Origin: Lentilactobacillus kribbianus
GTDB lineage: Bacteria > Bacillota > Bacilli > Lactobacillales > Lactobacillaceae
Assembly (NCBI RefSeq): GCF_013184075.1
Contig: NZ_JABEQQ010000001.1
Location: forward strand, 310,001-374,000
Direction: 5' to 3'
DNA: 64,000 nucleotides
The notes under the pieces were generated by a model. It was not told where the DNA came from, did not search any database, and saw only the letters and a list, made by a program, of their open reading frames with translations. Shown here one piece after another: positions 24,861-34,349 of the stretch. A program made the position numbers and the translations under genes. Positions within the stretch are counted from its first letter, which is position 1. Each line of letters starts with the position of its first letter.

Positions 24861-25526
24861 TTAACGTTCACCATTCCATTCAGCCTTAAATTCAGCCAAA
24901 TAATCTTTCATTACTTGATTACGATGTTGTGCAATTTGTTTAGCTGGTTCGGTATTCATTTCATCAGCCAACTTTAACAACTTTTCATAAAAATGATTGA
25001 TTGTGGTTCCGGGGCGCCGATATTCTTCTTTGGTCATATGTTTACGGGGCTTAATGGCTGGATCATAGATTTTTTCACCATGATGACCACTATAATAAAT
25101 TGCTCGGGTAATGCCCACGGCCCCAATCGCATCTAAGCGATCGGCATCTTGAACTATTTGTCCCTCTAGGGTTAGTTTTTGATGGTGATGTAAATTAGCA
25201 CTAAATGATAACTTTTCAATAATATCCATCACTGCATTCGCTTCGTCTTCACTGTATCCCGCTGTTAGTAGTAATTCCTGCATTTCCACTTTACGAGCCA
25301 CTGGATCAGCCACTAATTTATCATCAGCTAAGTCATGCATGTAAGCTGCAGCGTAGACAATAGCGGCATTCGCATCAGGTAGTGAGGCTAAAATCATTTT
25401 GGCATTGTTCACCACTCGTTGAATGTGATCAAAACTATGTCCCGTAGTGTCATCCTTCATTGCCAACTGAACTCGGTCCTTAATTAAGGTTAAATTAACT
25501 GCCATTAAATCATCTACTTTCGTCAT
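24861..25526 (-). CDS. HD domain phosphohydrolase
   Basis: A 221-residue metal-dependent phosphohydrolase. Metal ligands are H31 in HSFDHIQRVV, the HD pair in YMHDLADDK and an aspartate in VQDADRLDAIGAVGI. This pattern matches the YedJ/YpgQ-type HD proteins, some of which hydrolyse nucleoside triphosphates. The ribosome site before 25526 is weak (AGAAGAAA), and the next in-frame ATG at residue 8 has none better. It is monocistronic. Confidence 0.8.
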   Translation of the reverse strand: MTKVDDLMAVNLTLIKDRVQLAMKDDTTGHSFDHIQRVVNNAKMILASLPDANAAIVYAAAYMHDLADDKLVADPVARKVEMQELLLTAGYSEDEANAVMDIIEKLSFSANLHHHQKLTLEGQIVQDADRLDAIGAVGITRAIYYSGHHGEKIYDPAIKPRKHMTKEEYRRPGTTINHFYEKLLKLADEMNTEPAKQIAQHRNQVMKDYLAEFKAEWNGER

Positions 25527-25584
25527 TTTCTTCTATTATATGCTTAATTGTACCAGTAGGTTAAAATAAGCAATCCATTACCAC

Positions 25585-25620
25585 AAAACCGGGATAGTCC
25601 TAGTGACTACCCCGGTTTTT
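25585..25620 (-). terminator. Terminator of the glycerate operon
   Basis: A stem AACCGGGGTAGTC...GACTATCCCGGTT with a short TTTT tail lies 12 bases after the kinase stop codon. Confidence 0.75.
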
Positions 25621-25631
25621 TAATTTCACGA

Positions 25632-26777
25632 TTATTTAATAGTTTGTTTAATCAAACGAGCTGTATTTTCGGCCGTTTGAGCTAAATTAATACTAGCCGT
25701 TTTAATAGCCGTTGGTAAATCAATTAACCCAGGAACCGTGCTAAAAATAGCATCAATACCTAGATCATATAACACATCGACTCCTTCACCAATTTGACCC
25801 ACTAAGGCAATAACTGGCACGTGGGCATCAACTGCTTTGGTAGCTTGAGCTACTCCCATTGGGGTTTTACCATATTGAGTTTGAAAATCAATCCCCCCTT
25901 CACCAGTAAAGACAAAGTCTGCATCTTTGACCCGTTGCTTAAATTCAGTCTCTCTTAAAACAATATCCACACCACTTTGCATTTCTGAGTTAGTAAAGAC
26001 TAATAACCCTGCACCTAATCCACCAGCAGCACCGGCACCAGCTTGATTAGCCACGTCAATATTTAGGTCGCGGTTAATAACTTCAGCATAATGTTTCAAA
26101 TTAGCATCCAAAGTTTGTACCATGGCTGGTGTTGCTCCTTTTTGAGGTCCAAAGACGGCACTAGCTCCTTTAGGTCCCACTAATGGATTGGTTACATCCG
26201 AAGCAATGATAATTTTGGTAGTCGTAATTCGGGGATCAAGCTGATTAAGATCAATATGATCTAATTGGGCTAAGCCACCGCCACCACGAGTGATCATTTG
26301 GTTATTGGTATCTAAGAGTTTTACTCCCAGTGCCTCGGCCATCCCGGCCCCGCCATCGTTAGTAGCACTACCACCAATACCAATAATAATGGTTTCTACG
26401 CCTTGATTAAGGGCATCTTCAATTAATTGTCCTGTACCGTAAGTAGTCGCAATTAACGGATTATGGGTTTGCTCATTAACAAATTGAATCCCACTAGCAG
26501 CTGCCATTTCAATCACAGCCGTCTTTTGATCACCTAAAATACCATACTGAGCTACGGCTGGTTGCCCCAAGGGGTCAATCACCTCAGTATCGATTAAGTG
26601 ACCGGCAGTGGCATCGACTAGTGATTGAACGGTCCCTTCACCACCATCAGCCATCGGAATTAATTCAAATTCAGCATCAGTAAAAACGCGACTAACACCT
26701 TGTTTCATTGCTTCAGCTGCTTGTTTAGCAGTTAAACTACCTTTATATGAGTCTGGTGCAAAAACAAATTTCATCAT
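25632..26777 (-). CDS. glxK: Glycerate kinase
   Basis: A 381-residue kinase of the GlxK/GarK (type I) family that phosphorylates glycerate, feeding it into lower glycolysis. Family marks are the opening FAPDSYKGSLTAKQAAEAM, PMADGGEGTVQSL, the glycine-rich IIGIGGSATNDGGAGMAEALG and the FTGEGGIDFQTQYGKTP segment. Three adjacent start codons exist (TTG, ATG, ATG); the first ATG, six bases after GGGAG, is chosen. It follows the transporter gene by 13 bases, which supports a glycerate uptake and use operon. Confidence 0.93.
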   Translation of the reverse strand: MMKFVFAPDSYKGSLTAKQAAEAMKQGVSRVFTDAEFELIPMADGGEGTVQSLVDATAGHLIDTEVIDPLGQPAVAQYGILGDQKTAVIEMAAASGIQFVNEQTHNPLIATTYGTGQLIEDALNQGVETIIIGIGGSATNDGGAGMAEALGVKLLDTNNQMITRGGGGLAQLDHIDLNQLDPRITTTKIIIASDVTNPLVGPKGASAVFGPQKGATPAMVQTLDANLKHYAEVINRDLNIDVANQAGAGAAGGLGAGLLVFTNSEMQSGVDIVLRETEFKQRVKDADFVFTGEGGIDFQTQYGKTPMGVAQATKAVDAHVPVIALVGQIGEGVDVLYDLGIDAIFSTVPGLIDLPTAIKTASINLAQTAENTARLIKQTIK

Positions 26778-26790
26778 CAATAACTCCCTT

Positions 26791-28077
26791 TTAAAAGAAT
26801 CCGTACATCACAGTGGCCACAATCGTCATAGTTAATCCGACGATTGCTTCGTAAGGAACCACCTTCATCCGGTCTTGAATGCTCATATTCAATGATTTCG
26901 CAGTCACATGGAAATAGTTACCGTGTGGTAATTGATCAATAACCACTGCACTTGTATGCATCATAGCGGCAGCGGCAATTGGCGTAACCCCAAAGGCCAA
27001 AATTGATTTGGCAAAGGAACCAGTTGCCAAGATAACCCCAGTAGAAGTCGAGGCCGTTGCAGCTGACATAAGTAATCCAGAGATTGGGGCCAAGAACACG
27101 CCAGAAATTCCTGAAGACTTAATTAGAGATACCACTTGTGCTGGTAGAGTGGATTGCGTAATCAATCCACCAATGGCACCGGCACCAATTAAAATTAAAA
27201 CAACATCCGTCATTCGTTGAATTCCTGAAGTAGCGTAGGCTTTGAGCATTTTGCCTTTCCCCATAGCAATCGCTCCCACAATTCCGGCAAAAGGTAATAT
27301 GTACATCGCATCTACTTGAAATTTAGTTAAAACAGCAATGTGTAAAATACTACCAATAGGATTAATCATTAATAAGACAATTGCTACTAACGGTGTCACG
27401 ATAGCCGACTTTAATGATGGCAAATCTTTAGTATCAAAGCTTTTAACCCCATCCAAATCAGAATCTAATACCATTTGGCCATGACGTTTCAATAATGATG
27501 CCACAATGACCGTAGCTAACAAACCAAACAAGGCGGGAATAAAATCAGCCACCATCAATTGACTTAGTTCAACGTTAAATCCGTGAGCTGCCGCAATGGT
27601 ATTTGGGTTGGGCGAAATAACGTTACCGGCTTTACCACCACCAGATAGGGCTACTAACAACGCAATTTTTGAAATTTGCATCTTTTTACCAACTTCTAAA
27701 GCAATCGGGGCCACAATCAAAACGGCAACTGGAATGAAAACCCCCACGGCCGTGATAATCATAGTTGATAGCGCTAGTGATAAAATAGCTAATCGCTCCC
27801 CTAACTGATTAACAATAGCTACCGCAATAGTGTTAGCTGCCCCCGAGTCCATCATGACACCGGCCAAAACGCCGGCAGCTAAAACCCGGACTACCGTTCC
27901 CATCACACTTTGAGTCCCAGTGGTCACTACATTCACCGTTTGAACTAAGTTAGCTCCACCAATAACGGCTCCAAAAATTGCACCTAAGAATAATGAATAA
28001 ACGGGATTAATTTTATATAAAATCAAAATAATAGCCAGCGCTAACCCGATCAGCGCTCCAATCCAACTAATTTGCAT
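26791..28077 (-). CDS. GntP family permease, probable glycerate transporter
   Basis: A 428-residue secondary transporter with about 12 membrane segments of the GntP (gluconate:H+ symporter) family. GGGKAGNVISPNPNTIAAAHG is the characteristic polar loop, and LLMSAATASTSTGVILATGSF the second. The tandem glycerate kinase gene makes glycerate the best guess for the substrate, although gluconate or another hydroxy acid is possible. A TGGAGGAAA site precedes the ATG. Direct repeats and a cre-like site upstream suggest inducible, catabolite-repressed expression. Confidence 0.85.
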   Translation of the reverse strand: MQISWIGALIGLALAIILILYKINPVYSLFLGAIFGAVIGGANLVQTVNVVTTGTQSVMGTVVRVLAAGVLAGVMMDSGAANTIAVAIVNQLGERLAILSLALSTMIITAVGVFIPVAVLIVAPIALEVGKKMQISKIALLVALSGGGKAGNVISPNPNTIAAAHGFNVELSQLMVADFIPALFGLLATVIVASLLKRHGQMVLDSDLDGVKSFDTKDLPSLKSAIVTPLVAIVLLMINPIGSILHIAVLTKFQVDAMYILPFAGIVGAIAMGKGKMLKAYATSGIQRMTDVVLILIGAGAIGGLITQSTLPAQVVSLIKSSGISGVFLAPISGLLMSAATASTSTGVILATGSFAKSILAFGVTPIAAAAMMHTSAVVIDQLPHGNYFHVTAKSLNMSIQDRMKVVPYEAIVGLTMTIVATVMYGFF

Positions 28078-28110
28078 TTGTTAATTTCCTCCAATATTAA
28101 TTAAAATAAG

Positions 28111-28152
28111 TGATATATGCCAATGTATAAGATGATATATAGACCAATATAA
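28111..28152. promoter_or_regulatory. Direct repeats upstream of the glycerate operon
   Basis: TGATATATGCCAATGTATA (28111) and TGATATATAGACCAATATA (28133) are similar and start 22 bases apart, about two helical turns, 35-75 bases before the permease start. They look like tandem activator or repressor sites. The regulator is not in the window. Confidence 0.4.
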
Positions 28153-28208
28153 TATCATATATACGTTTTACGTTCCTAATAATACAACAAATATATTTAT
28201 AAAGATAG

Positions 28209-28222
28209 TGAAAACGCAAACA
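28209..28222. promoter_or_regulatory. cre-like site upstream of the glycerate operon
   Basis: TGAAAACGCAAACA fits the relaxed cre consensus (A in place of T at position 10). It lies about 130 bases before the permease start. Confidence 0.4.
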
Positions 28223-28241
28223 TTTTTTGATTATTACTCAC

Positions 28242-28274
28242 AAAAAGAGTCGTAACTCATTGATGAGTTACGAC
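28242..28274 (-). terminator. Terminator of adhE
   Basis: A 10-bp perfect stem GTCGTAACTC...GAGTTACGAC is followed by TCTTTTTG on the minus strand. Confidence 0.9.
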
Positions 28275-28299
28275 CCCTAGTGCTTTTTAGTAACTTAAT

Positions 28300-30930
28300 T
28301 TATTTAGTTTCTACCCCAGTACCTTCATATTCATCAATCATAATTTGCTTAAGATCAGCCATTAATGGTTCCTTAGGATTGGCAGTAGTACATTGATCTT
28401 CATAAGCTAATTCGGCTAATTTATCGACCGTTTCATCAAAGTGCTTCTTATCAACACCCCAGTCCTTTAAGCTGAGTGAAACCCCAACTGAATGGGCTAA
28501 TTCGATGATTCGTTGAACCAAAGCCTCTTTTAGTTCTGCGTCGGTTTCCCCTTTTAGACCAACGTAACGAGCAATTTCAGCATAATCTTTATCAGCACGG
28601 AAGTATTCGTACTTAGGCCATACCGCAATTTTTTCTGGTAATTCAAAGTTATAACGAATGACATGTGGCATGGTGATAGCAATGGCAATTCCGTGAGTTA
28701 AGCCAAATTCCCCACCTAATTTATGAGCGATAGAATGGTTAATTCCTAAGAAAGCATTACCAAAAGCCATTCCGGCTAAAGTCGCAGCATTATGCATTTC
28801 TGCTCGAGCTTCTGTATCGCCATTATATGAAGCAGTTAAGTTTTCAAAGACTAACTTAATCGCTTGTAATGATAGTGGTCGAGTATAATCTGATGCCATT
28901 GTTGAGACAAATGATTCAATTCCGTGACAGAGAACATCTAAACCAGATGCAGCTACTGTTCCCTTTGGTACTGTTTCTACGAATTGAGGATCAATAATGG
29001 CAACATCAGGAGTTAGTGAGTAATCAGCCAATGGGTATTTGACGTGAGTTTTAGAATCAGTAATAACTGCAAACGGAGTAACTTCAGAACCAGTTCCAGA
29101 AGTCGTTGGAATAGCAATCATTTGCGCCTTCTTTGGCTTCTTGAAACGATAAGCTCGCTTTCTAATGTCTAAGAATTTTTGTTTAGCTCCAAAGAAGCTA
29201 GCTTCTGGATCTTCATAGAATAACCACATGTTCTTTGCAGCATCTAATGGTGACCCCCCACCTAAGGCAATAATAGTATCTGGTTCAAAGGCCCGCATTT
29301 GTGCTACCCCTTTGTTAACCGTATCAGTAGTTGGGTCTGGTTCTACACTAGAGAACAAGGAATATTGAACTTCATTAGAACGTCGTTTCAATTCGTCTAA
29401 AACAATGTCAACAAAGCCCAGTTCAACCATGGATGGACTAGTAACAATAAATACCTTGTTGATGCCAGGCATATCATCGAGGTACCGAACTGAAGTTTTT
29501 TCGAAGTAGATTCGAGGTAATTTTATCCATTGCATATTATTTCGTCTCTTTGCGATAGTTTTGATGTTTAATAAATCGTAATCAGTAACGTTATGAGAAA
29601 TAGAGTTAGCTCCCCATGAACCAGTTCCCAGTGTCATAGATGGTGTCATTTGGTTGTAGAGATTACCAATACCACCAAAACCGGCCGGACTATTAACAAT
29701 AACTCGAGAAGCCTTCATCTTTCGACCAAATTCAACCGCCAAATCATCATCTTGGGTTTGAATTCCAACAGTGTGACCCAGGCCACCATAGTTGAGTAAA
29801 GCTTCACAAATAGCAAAGCCTTCTTCATGACCACTAACCCGGTAAACGGATAGTACTGGACTTAATTTTTCTCCAGAAAGTGGGAACTTAGGACCAATTT
29901 CTTCATTACTCATTTCAGCGGCTAATACTTTAGTGTTAGCTGGTACTTCAATACCTGCTAATTCAGCAATTTGCTTAGCTGATTTACCCGCGATAGGCCC
30001 TTTAACGCCCCCACGCTTAGCATCAAACATTGCTTCTGCTAGTGCTGCTTTATCTTCTGGTTTAATGAAGTAAACCCCATTTTTAACGAACTGTTCTTTG
30101 ATATCATCGTAAATATCATCGTCAATGACGGCACTATTTTCAGTGGCACAAATCATCCCGTTATCAAAAGTTTTAGATAAAACGATATCGTTAACTGCCC
30201 GCAAAATGTTAGCGTGCTTTTCAATATAAACCGGACCGTTACCAGGACCTACCCCTAAGGCTGGCTTTCCAGTGGAATAAGCGGCTTTAACCATCCCCGG
30301 GCCACCAGTAGCTAAAGTACTAGCAACATCTGGATGATTGATTAACTTAGTGGTAGCTTCCAAGCTAGGTTCTTCAATCCATTGAATAATTCCAGCCGGT
30401 GCGCCAGCAGCTATCGCAGCATCGCGAACAACTCTAGCAGCGGCAATAGAAGATTTCATTGCTTGTGGATGGAAACTAAAAATAATTGGATTTCTAGTTT
30501 TCATAGAAATAATTGATTTAAACAAAGTGGTAGAAGTGGGATTAGTAACCGGGGTAATTCCCGCTAATACTCCCAACGGTTCTGCTACTTTAACTAGTTG
30601 ACGTTCAGTATCATCTTCAATAATACCAACCGTTTTATGGTTTCGAATGTGATGCCAAACTTCTTCAGTGGCAAAAATATTTTTTACAGCTTTATCTTCA
30701 GCAACTCCCCGACCAGTTTCATTGGCTGCCATAATGGCTAATTCCATATGTTGGTCTAAACCAGCCATCACCATTTGGTGAGTTATATAATCAACTTTGG
30801 CTTGGTCAAATGAATCCATTTCTTCAAGAGCAGAAACAGCGTTAGCAACTAACCCATTGATCATGTCATCAACGGATGTTTTTTCTGGTGCTACTACTTT
30901 TTTATCTTGGTTTTTAGCGTCTTTTGCCAT
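28300..30930 (-). CDS. adhE: Bifunctional acetaldehyde-CoA/alcohol dehydrogenase
   Basis: An 876-residue fused enzyme that reduces acetyl-CoA to acetaldehyde and then to ethanol, reoxidising two NADH. The N-terminal aldehyde dehydrogenase half (about 1-440) has the catalytic cysteine in MICATENSAVI. The C-terminal iron-dependent alcohol dehydrogenase half shows PTTSGTGSEVTPFAVI, CHGIESFVS and the iron-binding NHSIAHKLGGEFGLTHG. The start at 30930 follows GGAGGAACGAAG; an upstream in-frame ATG lacks a site. AdhE is the electron sink for the phosphoketolase pathway here. A Rex-like operator lies just upstream. Confidence 0.97.
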   Translation of the reverse strand: MAKDAKNQDKKVVAPEKTSVDDMINGLVANAVSALEEMDSFDQAKVDYITHQMVMAGLDQHMELAIMAANETGRGVAEDKAVKNIFATEEVWHHIRNHKTVGIIEDDTERQLVKVAEPLGVLAGITPVTNPTSTTLFKSIISMKTRNPIIFSFHPQAMKSSIAAARVVRDAAIAAGAPAGIIQWIEEPSLEATTKLINHPDVASTLATGGPGMVKAAYSTGKPALGVGPGNGPVYIEKHANILRAVNDIVLSKTFDNGMICATENSAVIDDDIYDDIKEQFVKNGVYFIKPEDKAALAEAMFDAKRGGVKGPIAGKSAKQIAELAGIEVPANTKVLAAEMSNEEIGPKFPLSGEKLSPVLSVYRVSGHEEGFAICEALLNYGGLGHTVGIQTQDDDLAVEFGRKMKASRVIVNSPAGFGGIGNLYNQMTPSMTLGTGSWGANSISHNVTDYDLLNIKTIAKRRNNMQWIKLPRIYFEKTSVRYLDDMPGINKVFIVTSPSMVELGFVDIVLDELKRRSNEVQYSLFSSVEPDPTTDTVNKGVAQMRAFEPDTIIALGGGSPLDAAKNMWLFYEDPEASFFGAKQKFLDIRKRAYRFKKPKKAQMIAIPTTSGTGSEVTPFAVITDSKTHVKYPLADYSLTPDVAIIDPQFVETVPKGTVAASGLDVLCHGIESFVSTMASDYTRPLSLQAIKLVFENLTASYNGDTEARAEMHNAATLAGMAFGNAFLGINHSIAHKLGGEFGLTHGIAIAITMPHVIRYNFELPEKIAVWPKYEYFRADKDYAEIARYVGLKGETDAELKEALVQRIIELAHSVGVSLSLKDWGVDKKHFDETVDKLAELAYEDQCTTANPKEPLMADLKQIMIDEYEGTGVETK

Positions 30931-30953
30931 CTTCGTTCCTCCAAAGAAAAACA

Positions 30954-30971
30954 TTGTTATTTATTTCACAA
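30954..30971. promoter_or_regulatory. Rex-like redox operator upstream of adhE
   Basis: On the adhE strand this reads TTGTGA-N6-TAACAA, one mismatch from the Rex consensus TTGTGA-N6-TCACAA. It ends 23 bases before the start codon. Rex control of adhE by the NADH/NAD ratio is established in other Firmicutes; rex itself is not in the window. Confidence 0.6.
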
Positions 30972-31034
30972 AAACATCATATCACGTTTTCAAATAATGT
31001 AAACAGTAATTGATCAGAAAAACACAAAATAAAT

Positions 31035-31079
31035 TAAAAAGGCGTTACTCTTTGTTTTATCAAGGAATAACGCCTTTAT
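31035..31079 (-). terminator. Terminator of the DUF1836 gene
   Basis: An AAAGGCGTTA...TAACGCCTTT stem with a long loop is followed by TTAATTT on the minus strand, upstream of the adhE promoter region. Confidence 0.7.
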
Positions 31080-31139
31080 TATAGATTGAAAATATTTTCA
31101 ATTACTGAAAACGGTTCCATTACCGATACGTGAAAGATT

Positions 31140-31667
31140 TCACTTATCATGTACTTTAGGCAATGGTTGTGCAATTATTTCTAACAATTTCTTGGATTCT
31201 AACCGATCAATAATAGTATTAACTGCAACTTGTAATAATTTATCGTTCAAATTTTTTTCGGCCATTGCACTTTGATTACGATGATCGATATTTTTAAACG
31301 AAAATTCTAGCCGTTTAACAAAATCATCATAAGCCTGTTGTGGATAAATTTTAGCTGTCACTTGATCAATTCCGTGACGAATTGTTTCCAATGAAAAAGT
31401 CGGTTTTAACAAGCTAATTAAAATAATATCAGCAATTTGCATCGTTTGATAACGCTTCTTGACCGGGGCCATAATGGCCTTTTTCTTAACATAATTATTA
31501 ATCATCGCTGGCGTGATTGGATCAATTTCTAATGGTCCCAAAATGCCGTTAATCAGTGCCGTTACTTGATCCATGTATAATTCAAATTTGGGTAAATCGT
31601 TCCAAAGTGGTAATTCTACCGTTTTAATTTTTGCTTCCCAATTGTGGTAGCGTTCGATTTCGGCCAT
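31140..31667 (-). CDS. DUF1836 domain protein
   Basis: A 175-residue protein that fits the DUF1836 pattern: LPLWNDLPKFELYMDQV, then ITPAMINNYVKKKAI and a KKRYQTMQIADIILISLLK helix. The family looks like MerR-type DNA-binding proteins (the MINNYVK part resembles a winged helix) and is common in Firmicutes, but its function is not known. An AGGAGG site lies ten bases before the ATG. It is monocistronic. Confidence 0.75.
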   Translation of the reverse strand: MAEIERYHNWEAKIKTVELPLWNDLPKFELYMDQVTALINGILGPLEIDPITPAMINNYVKKKAIMAPVKKRYQTMQIADIILISLLKPTFSLETIRHGIDQVTAKIYPQQAYDDFVKRLEFSFKNIDHRNQSAMAEKNLNDKLLQVAVNTIIDRLESKKLLEIIAQPLPKVHDK

Positions 31668-31780
31668 AAATTGATGTCCTCCTAATAACTATTTCAATAA
31701 CTAGTATAACACACTAGATGTTCTATATTTCAATTATATTTATTTCAGCAATACCGTAGTAGCTTAATTTTAGCAATAAG

Positions 31781-31813
31781 AAAGGCCGACGCAAATTTTT
31801 TTGCATCAGCCTA
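31781..31813 (-). terminator. Terminator of the P-type ATPase gene
   Basis: A stem GGCTGATGCAAA...TTTGCGTCGGCC is followed by TTTCTT on the minus strand. Confidence 0.8.
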
Positions 31814-31819
31814 AGATAA

Positions 31820-34183
31820 CTATTCCATATTTTGTAATCGGCGACTGTGATTTAAATACTGAATGATTAGACTTTGAATAAATACATACACCGGATAAAC
31901 GCTCGCAATTAAAGGTACCGCATATAACCAAATGGCTGGATTAAAGAAAGATACCAGTGAAAATAATCGGTTAAAGAACACAATAATAATCCCGAATGCT
32001 ACCAAAACACTGACATCTAATATTATTTTGAGGCGATTTAGTGGCCGCGATACCATCACCAACGATAACCAACAAATTGCTCCCGTTAGTAATACGCACA
32101 AAGTCGATGAAAACTGGTAATCAAATTTAAAGATAAAACCTAAGAATTCAATTACCATAATGTAGCCCACCACCAATAGAGCCGCGGGCAGTGAAATTTT
32201 CAAAACTTGCTTTAAAAACTGATTGGTAATTTTTTTAAAGTTAGGTTGTAACGCTAAAACAAACGATGGAATTCCTACCATTAATGTAGTAATTGGCGTT
32301 AGCTGAATGGGTTCAAAAGGATAATTGGTAGCCATGAAGATAAAAATGATCGACAAAGCTACCGAATACATCGTTTTAATCAAATACATGGAAGCTACTT
32401 GCTCGATGTTATTAATTACCCGACGCCCTTCATTGAGCACCCCTACCATAGCGTCAAAATTGGAATCAATCAAAACAAAATCAGCAATACTTTTGGTGCT
32501 CTCACTACCAGACGCCATTGCAATACCACAATCAGCTTGCCGCAATGCCAGTAAGTCGTTCACTCCATCTCCAGTCATTGCAACGGTGTGACCGGCGCTT
32601 TGCATTGCTTCAATTAAATGTTGTTTTTGATCTGGTGTAACCCGGCCAAAAACGGTTTTTTCGTTAGCAACCGCCGCTAATTGTTCATCACTCACTTGAC
32701 TCATATCGACCAAATCACCGGCATCCTTGATGCGAGCATTTTTAGCAATCGTAGATACAGTGGTTGGGTCATCTCCGGAAATAACTTTAATTTTGACCCC
32801 TTGATTGTTAAAGAAGCGAAAAGTCACATCCGCATTAGGACGAATCACATCGGTAATTAACACCAAGCCAACTAATTGCGGGGCAATCAGTTCGTGATCG
32901 TCGGTTACTTCGGTGGCCGTTGCTGTAGCTAATACCCGAAATCCTTGGGTCGCGAATTGTTGAATTTCTTTTTTAACCTCCGGCGTTAGTTGCTTAAAAA
33001 TGAACTGGGGGGCTCCCATTACCACTACTTGCCCATTTCTTAGTAAGACCCCACTCCACTTACGTGCTGATGAAAAGGGAAATGATTGAGCCACCTGCTC
33101 AGTAGGTTTAGCAATGCCTGCTTGAATTGCCCGGGCGGTTTCATTTTCATCACCGGTGCCATAGGCTACCGCTGCCGTATAGTCAGTTAGTTCTTGTTTG
33201 GAAAAATTTCCATAGGGCACTAAGCGGCTTAATTTTAAATCACCGCTAGTGATCGTTCCCGTTTTATCCAAACAAATGGTATCTACGCGCGCCAAAGTTT
33301 CAATGGCTGGCAGATCTCTGACTAAGACTCGTCGTCGTGCTAACGCTGCCGCGGATACTGCTAAAGTAACTGAAGTTAGTAATACCAATCCTTCTGGAAT
33401 CATCCCAATCATGGCTGCCACGGTACCTAAAATGGCTCGGTTAATGTCGTTACCACTAATTAACTTAGCCACAAACAAAGCGACTCCCACCGGAATGATA
33501 ATGTAAGTTAAAACTTTAATAATCTTATTAATGGTCGTTAATAAAATACTGTTGGTATCAGAACCTTCTCGAGCCTGGGCCGATAAATGATTAACAAAAG
33601 AGTCGTTGCCGACCTTTGTGACCTGCATCTTGCCAGAGCCACTTTCCAAATAACTACCAGAAATCAGCGAATCACCAACTTCTTTGGAAATAGTATTAGG
33701 TTCTCCGGTAATTTGCGATTCATTGACTTCCATTGCCTGACTAGTCACTACTTGACCATCGACCGGTACCTGATCGCCACGACCTAGTAAAATGATATCG
33801 TCTAACACAATCTCTTCTGGCGTCACTTCCACCACTTGTCCCGCCCTTAAAACGTTTATTTTGCCTTCAGCTAGAATGGCCATTTTATCGATTTGCCGTT
33901 TAGAACGAATTTCTTGGATAATACCAATGGCAGTATTAAAAAACGCAATACCTAAAAAGAGTAAGTTTTTGTAGCTACCGGTATAAAAAACCAGTGCCCC
34001 TAATGCTAAATTAATAAAGTTAAATAACGTTAAGATGTTAGACCGTAGAATTTCTTGTACGCTATGCGTTAAAGATTCCGGCGCAGTATTATGTTGGCCG
34101 GTTTGCATTCGTTGCGTTACTTGGTCGGTGCTTAAACCAACGTTGGGATCGACTGGCGTTAGCTTTGGATTTTTATTAGTCAT
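31820..34183 (-). CDS. Cation-translocating P-type ATPase (CtpE-like)
   Basis: A 787-residue ion pump. The phosphorylation motif is CLDKTGTITSGDLK, the hinge is TGDGVNDLLALRQAD, and membrane helix 4 carries MIPEGLVLLTS, the PEGL pattern of CtpE-type and related calcium pumps rather than CPx metal pumps. There is no N-terminal metal-binding domain. The actuator-domain motif is TGEP instead of the common TGES. Helices are near 48-95, 220-275 and in a six-helix C-terminal bundle. Calcium or another divalent cation is the likely substrate; direction is uncertain. GAGGTGG precedes the ATG. Confidence 0.85.
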   Translation of the reverse strand: MTNKNPKLTPVDPNVGLSTDQVTQRMQTGQHNTAPESLTHSVQEILRSNILTLFNFINLALGALVFYTGSYKNLLFLGIAFFNTAIGIIQEIRSKRQIDKMAILAEGKINVLRAGQVVEVTPEEIVLDDIILLGRGDQVPVDGQVVTSQAMEVNESQITGEPNTISKEVGDSLISGSYLESGSGKMQVTKVGNDSFVNHLSAQAREGSDTNSILLTTINKIIKVLTYIIIPVGVALFVAKLISGNDINRAILGTVAAMIGMIPEGLVLLTSVTLAVSAAALARRRVLVRDLPAIETLARVDTICLDKTGTITSGDLKLSRLVPYGNFSKQELTDYTAAVAYGTGDENETARAIQAGIAKPTEQVAQSFPFSSARKWSGVLLRNGQVVVMGAPQFIFKQLTPEVKKEIQQFATQGFRVLATATATEVTDDHELIAPQLVGLVLITDVIRPNADVTFRFFNNQGVKIKVISGDDPTTVSTIAKNARIKDAGDLVDMSQVSDEQLAAVANEKTVFGRVTPDQKQHLIEAMQSAGHTVAMTGDGVNDLLALRQADCGIAMASGSESTKSIADFVLIDSNFDAMVGVLNEGRRVINNIEQVASMYLIKTMYSVALSIIFIFMATNYPFEPIQLTPITTLMVGIPSFVLALQPNFKKITNQFLKQVLKISLPAALLVVGYIMVIEFLGFIFKFDYQFSSTLCVLLTGAICWLSLVMVSRPLNRLKIILDVSVLVAFGIIIVFFNRLFSLVSFFNPAIWLYAVPLIASVYPVYVFIQSLIIQYLNHSRRLQNME

Positions 34184-34349
34184 ACTTGTCCACCTCGTTG
34201 CTTTTCATTGTACAAAGATAATCGTGGTTAATCACCTAATTTAATCTAATCATAACCTAAAACAAAATTTTTCTTAAAGTAAGTGCTCACCAAAATGGTC
34301 CTGAAACTTGTGGTACAGTATAAGCAAACTAATTTATGGAGGGAAAAAG

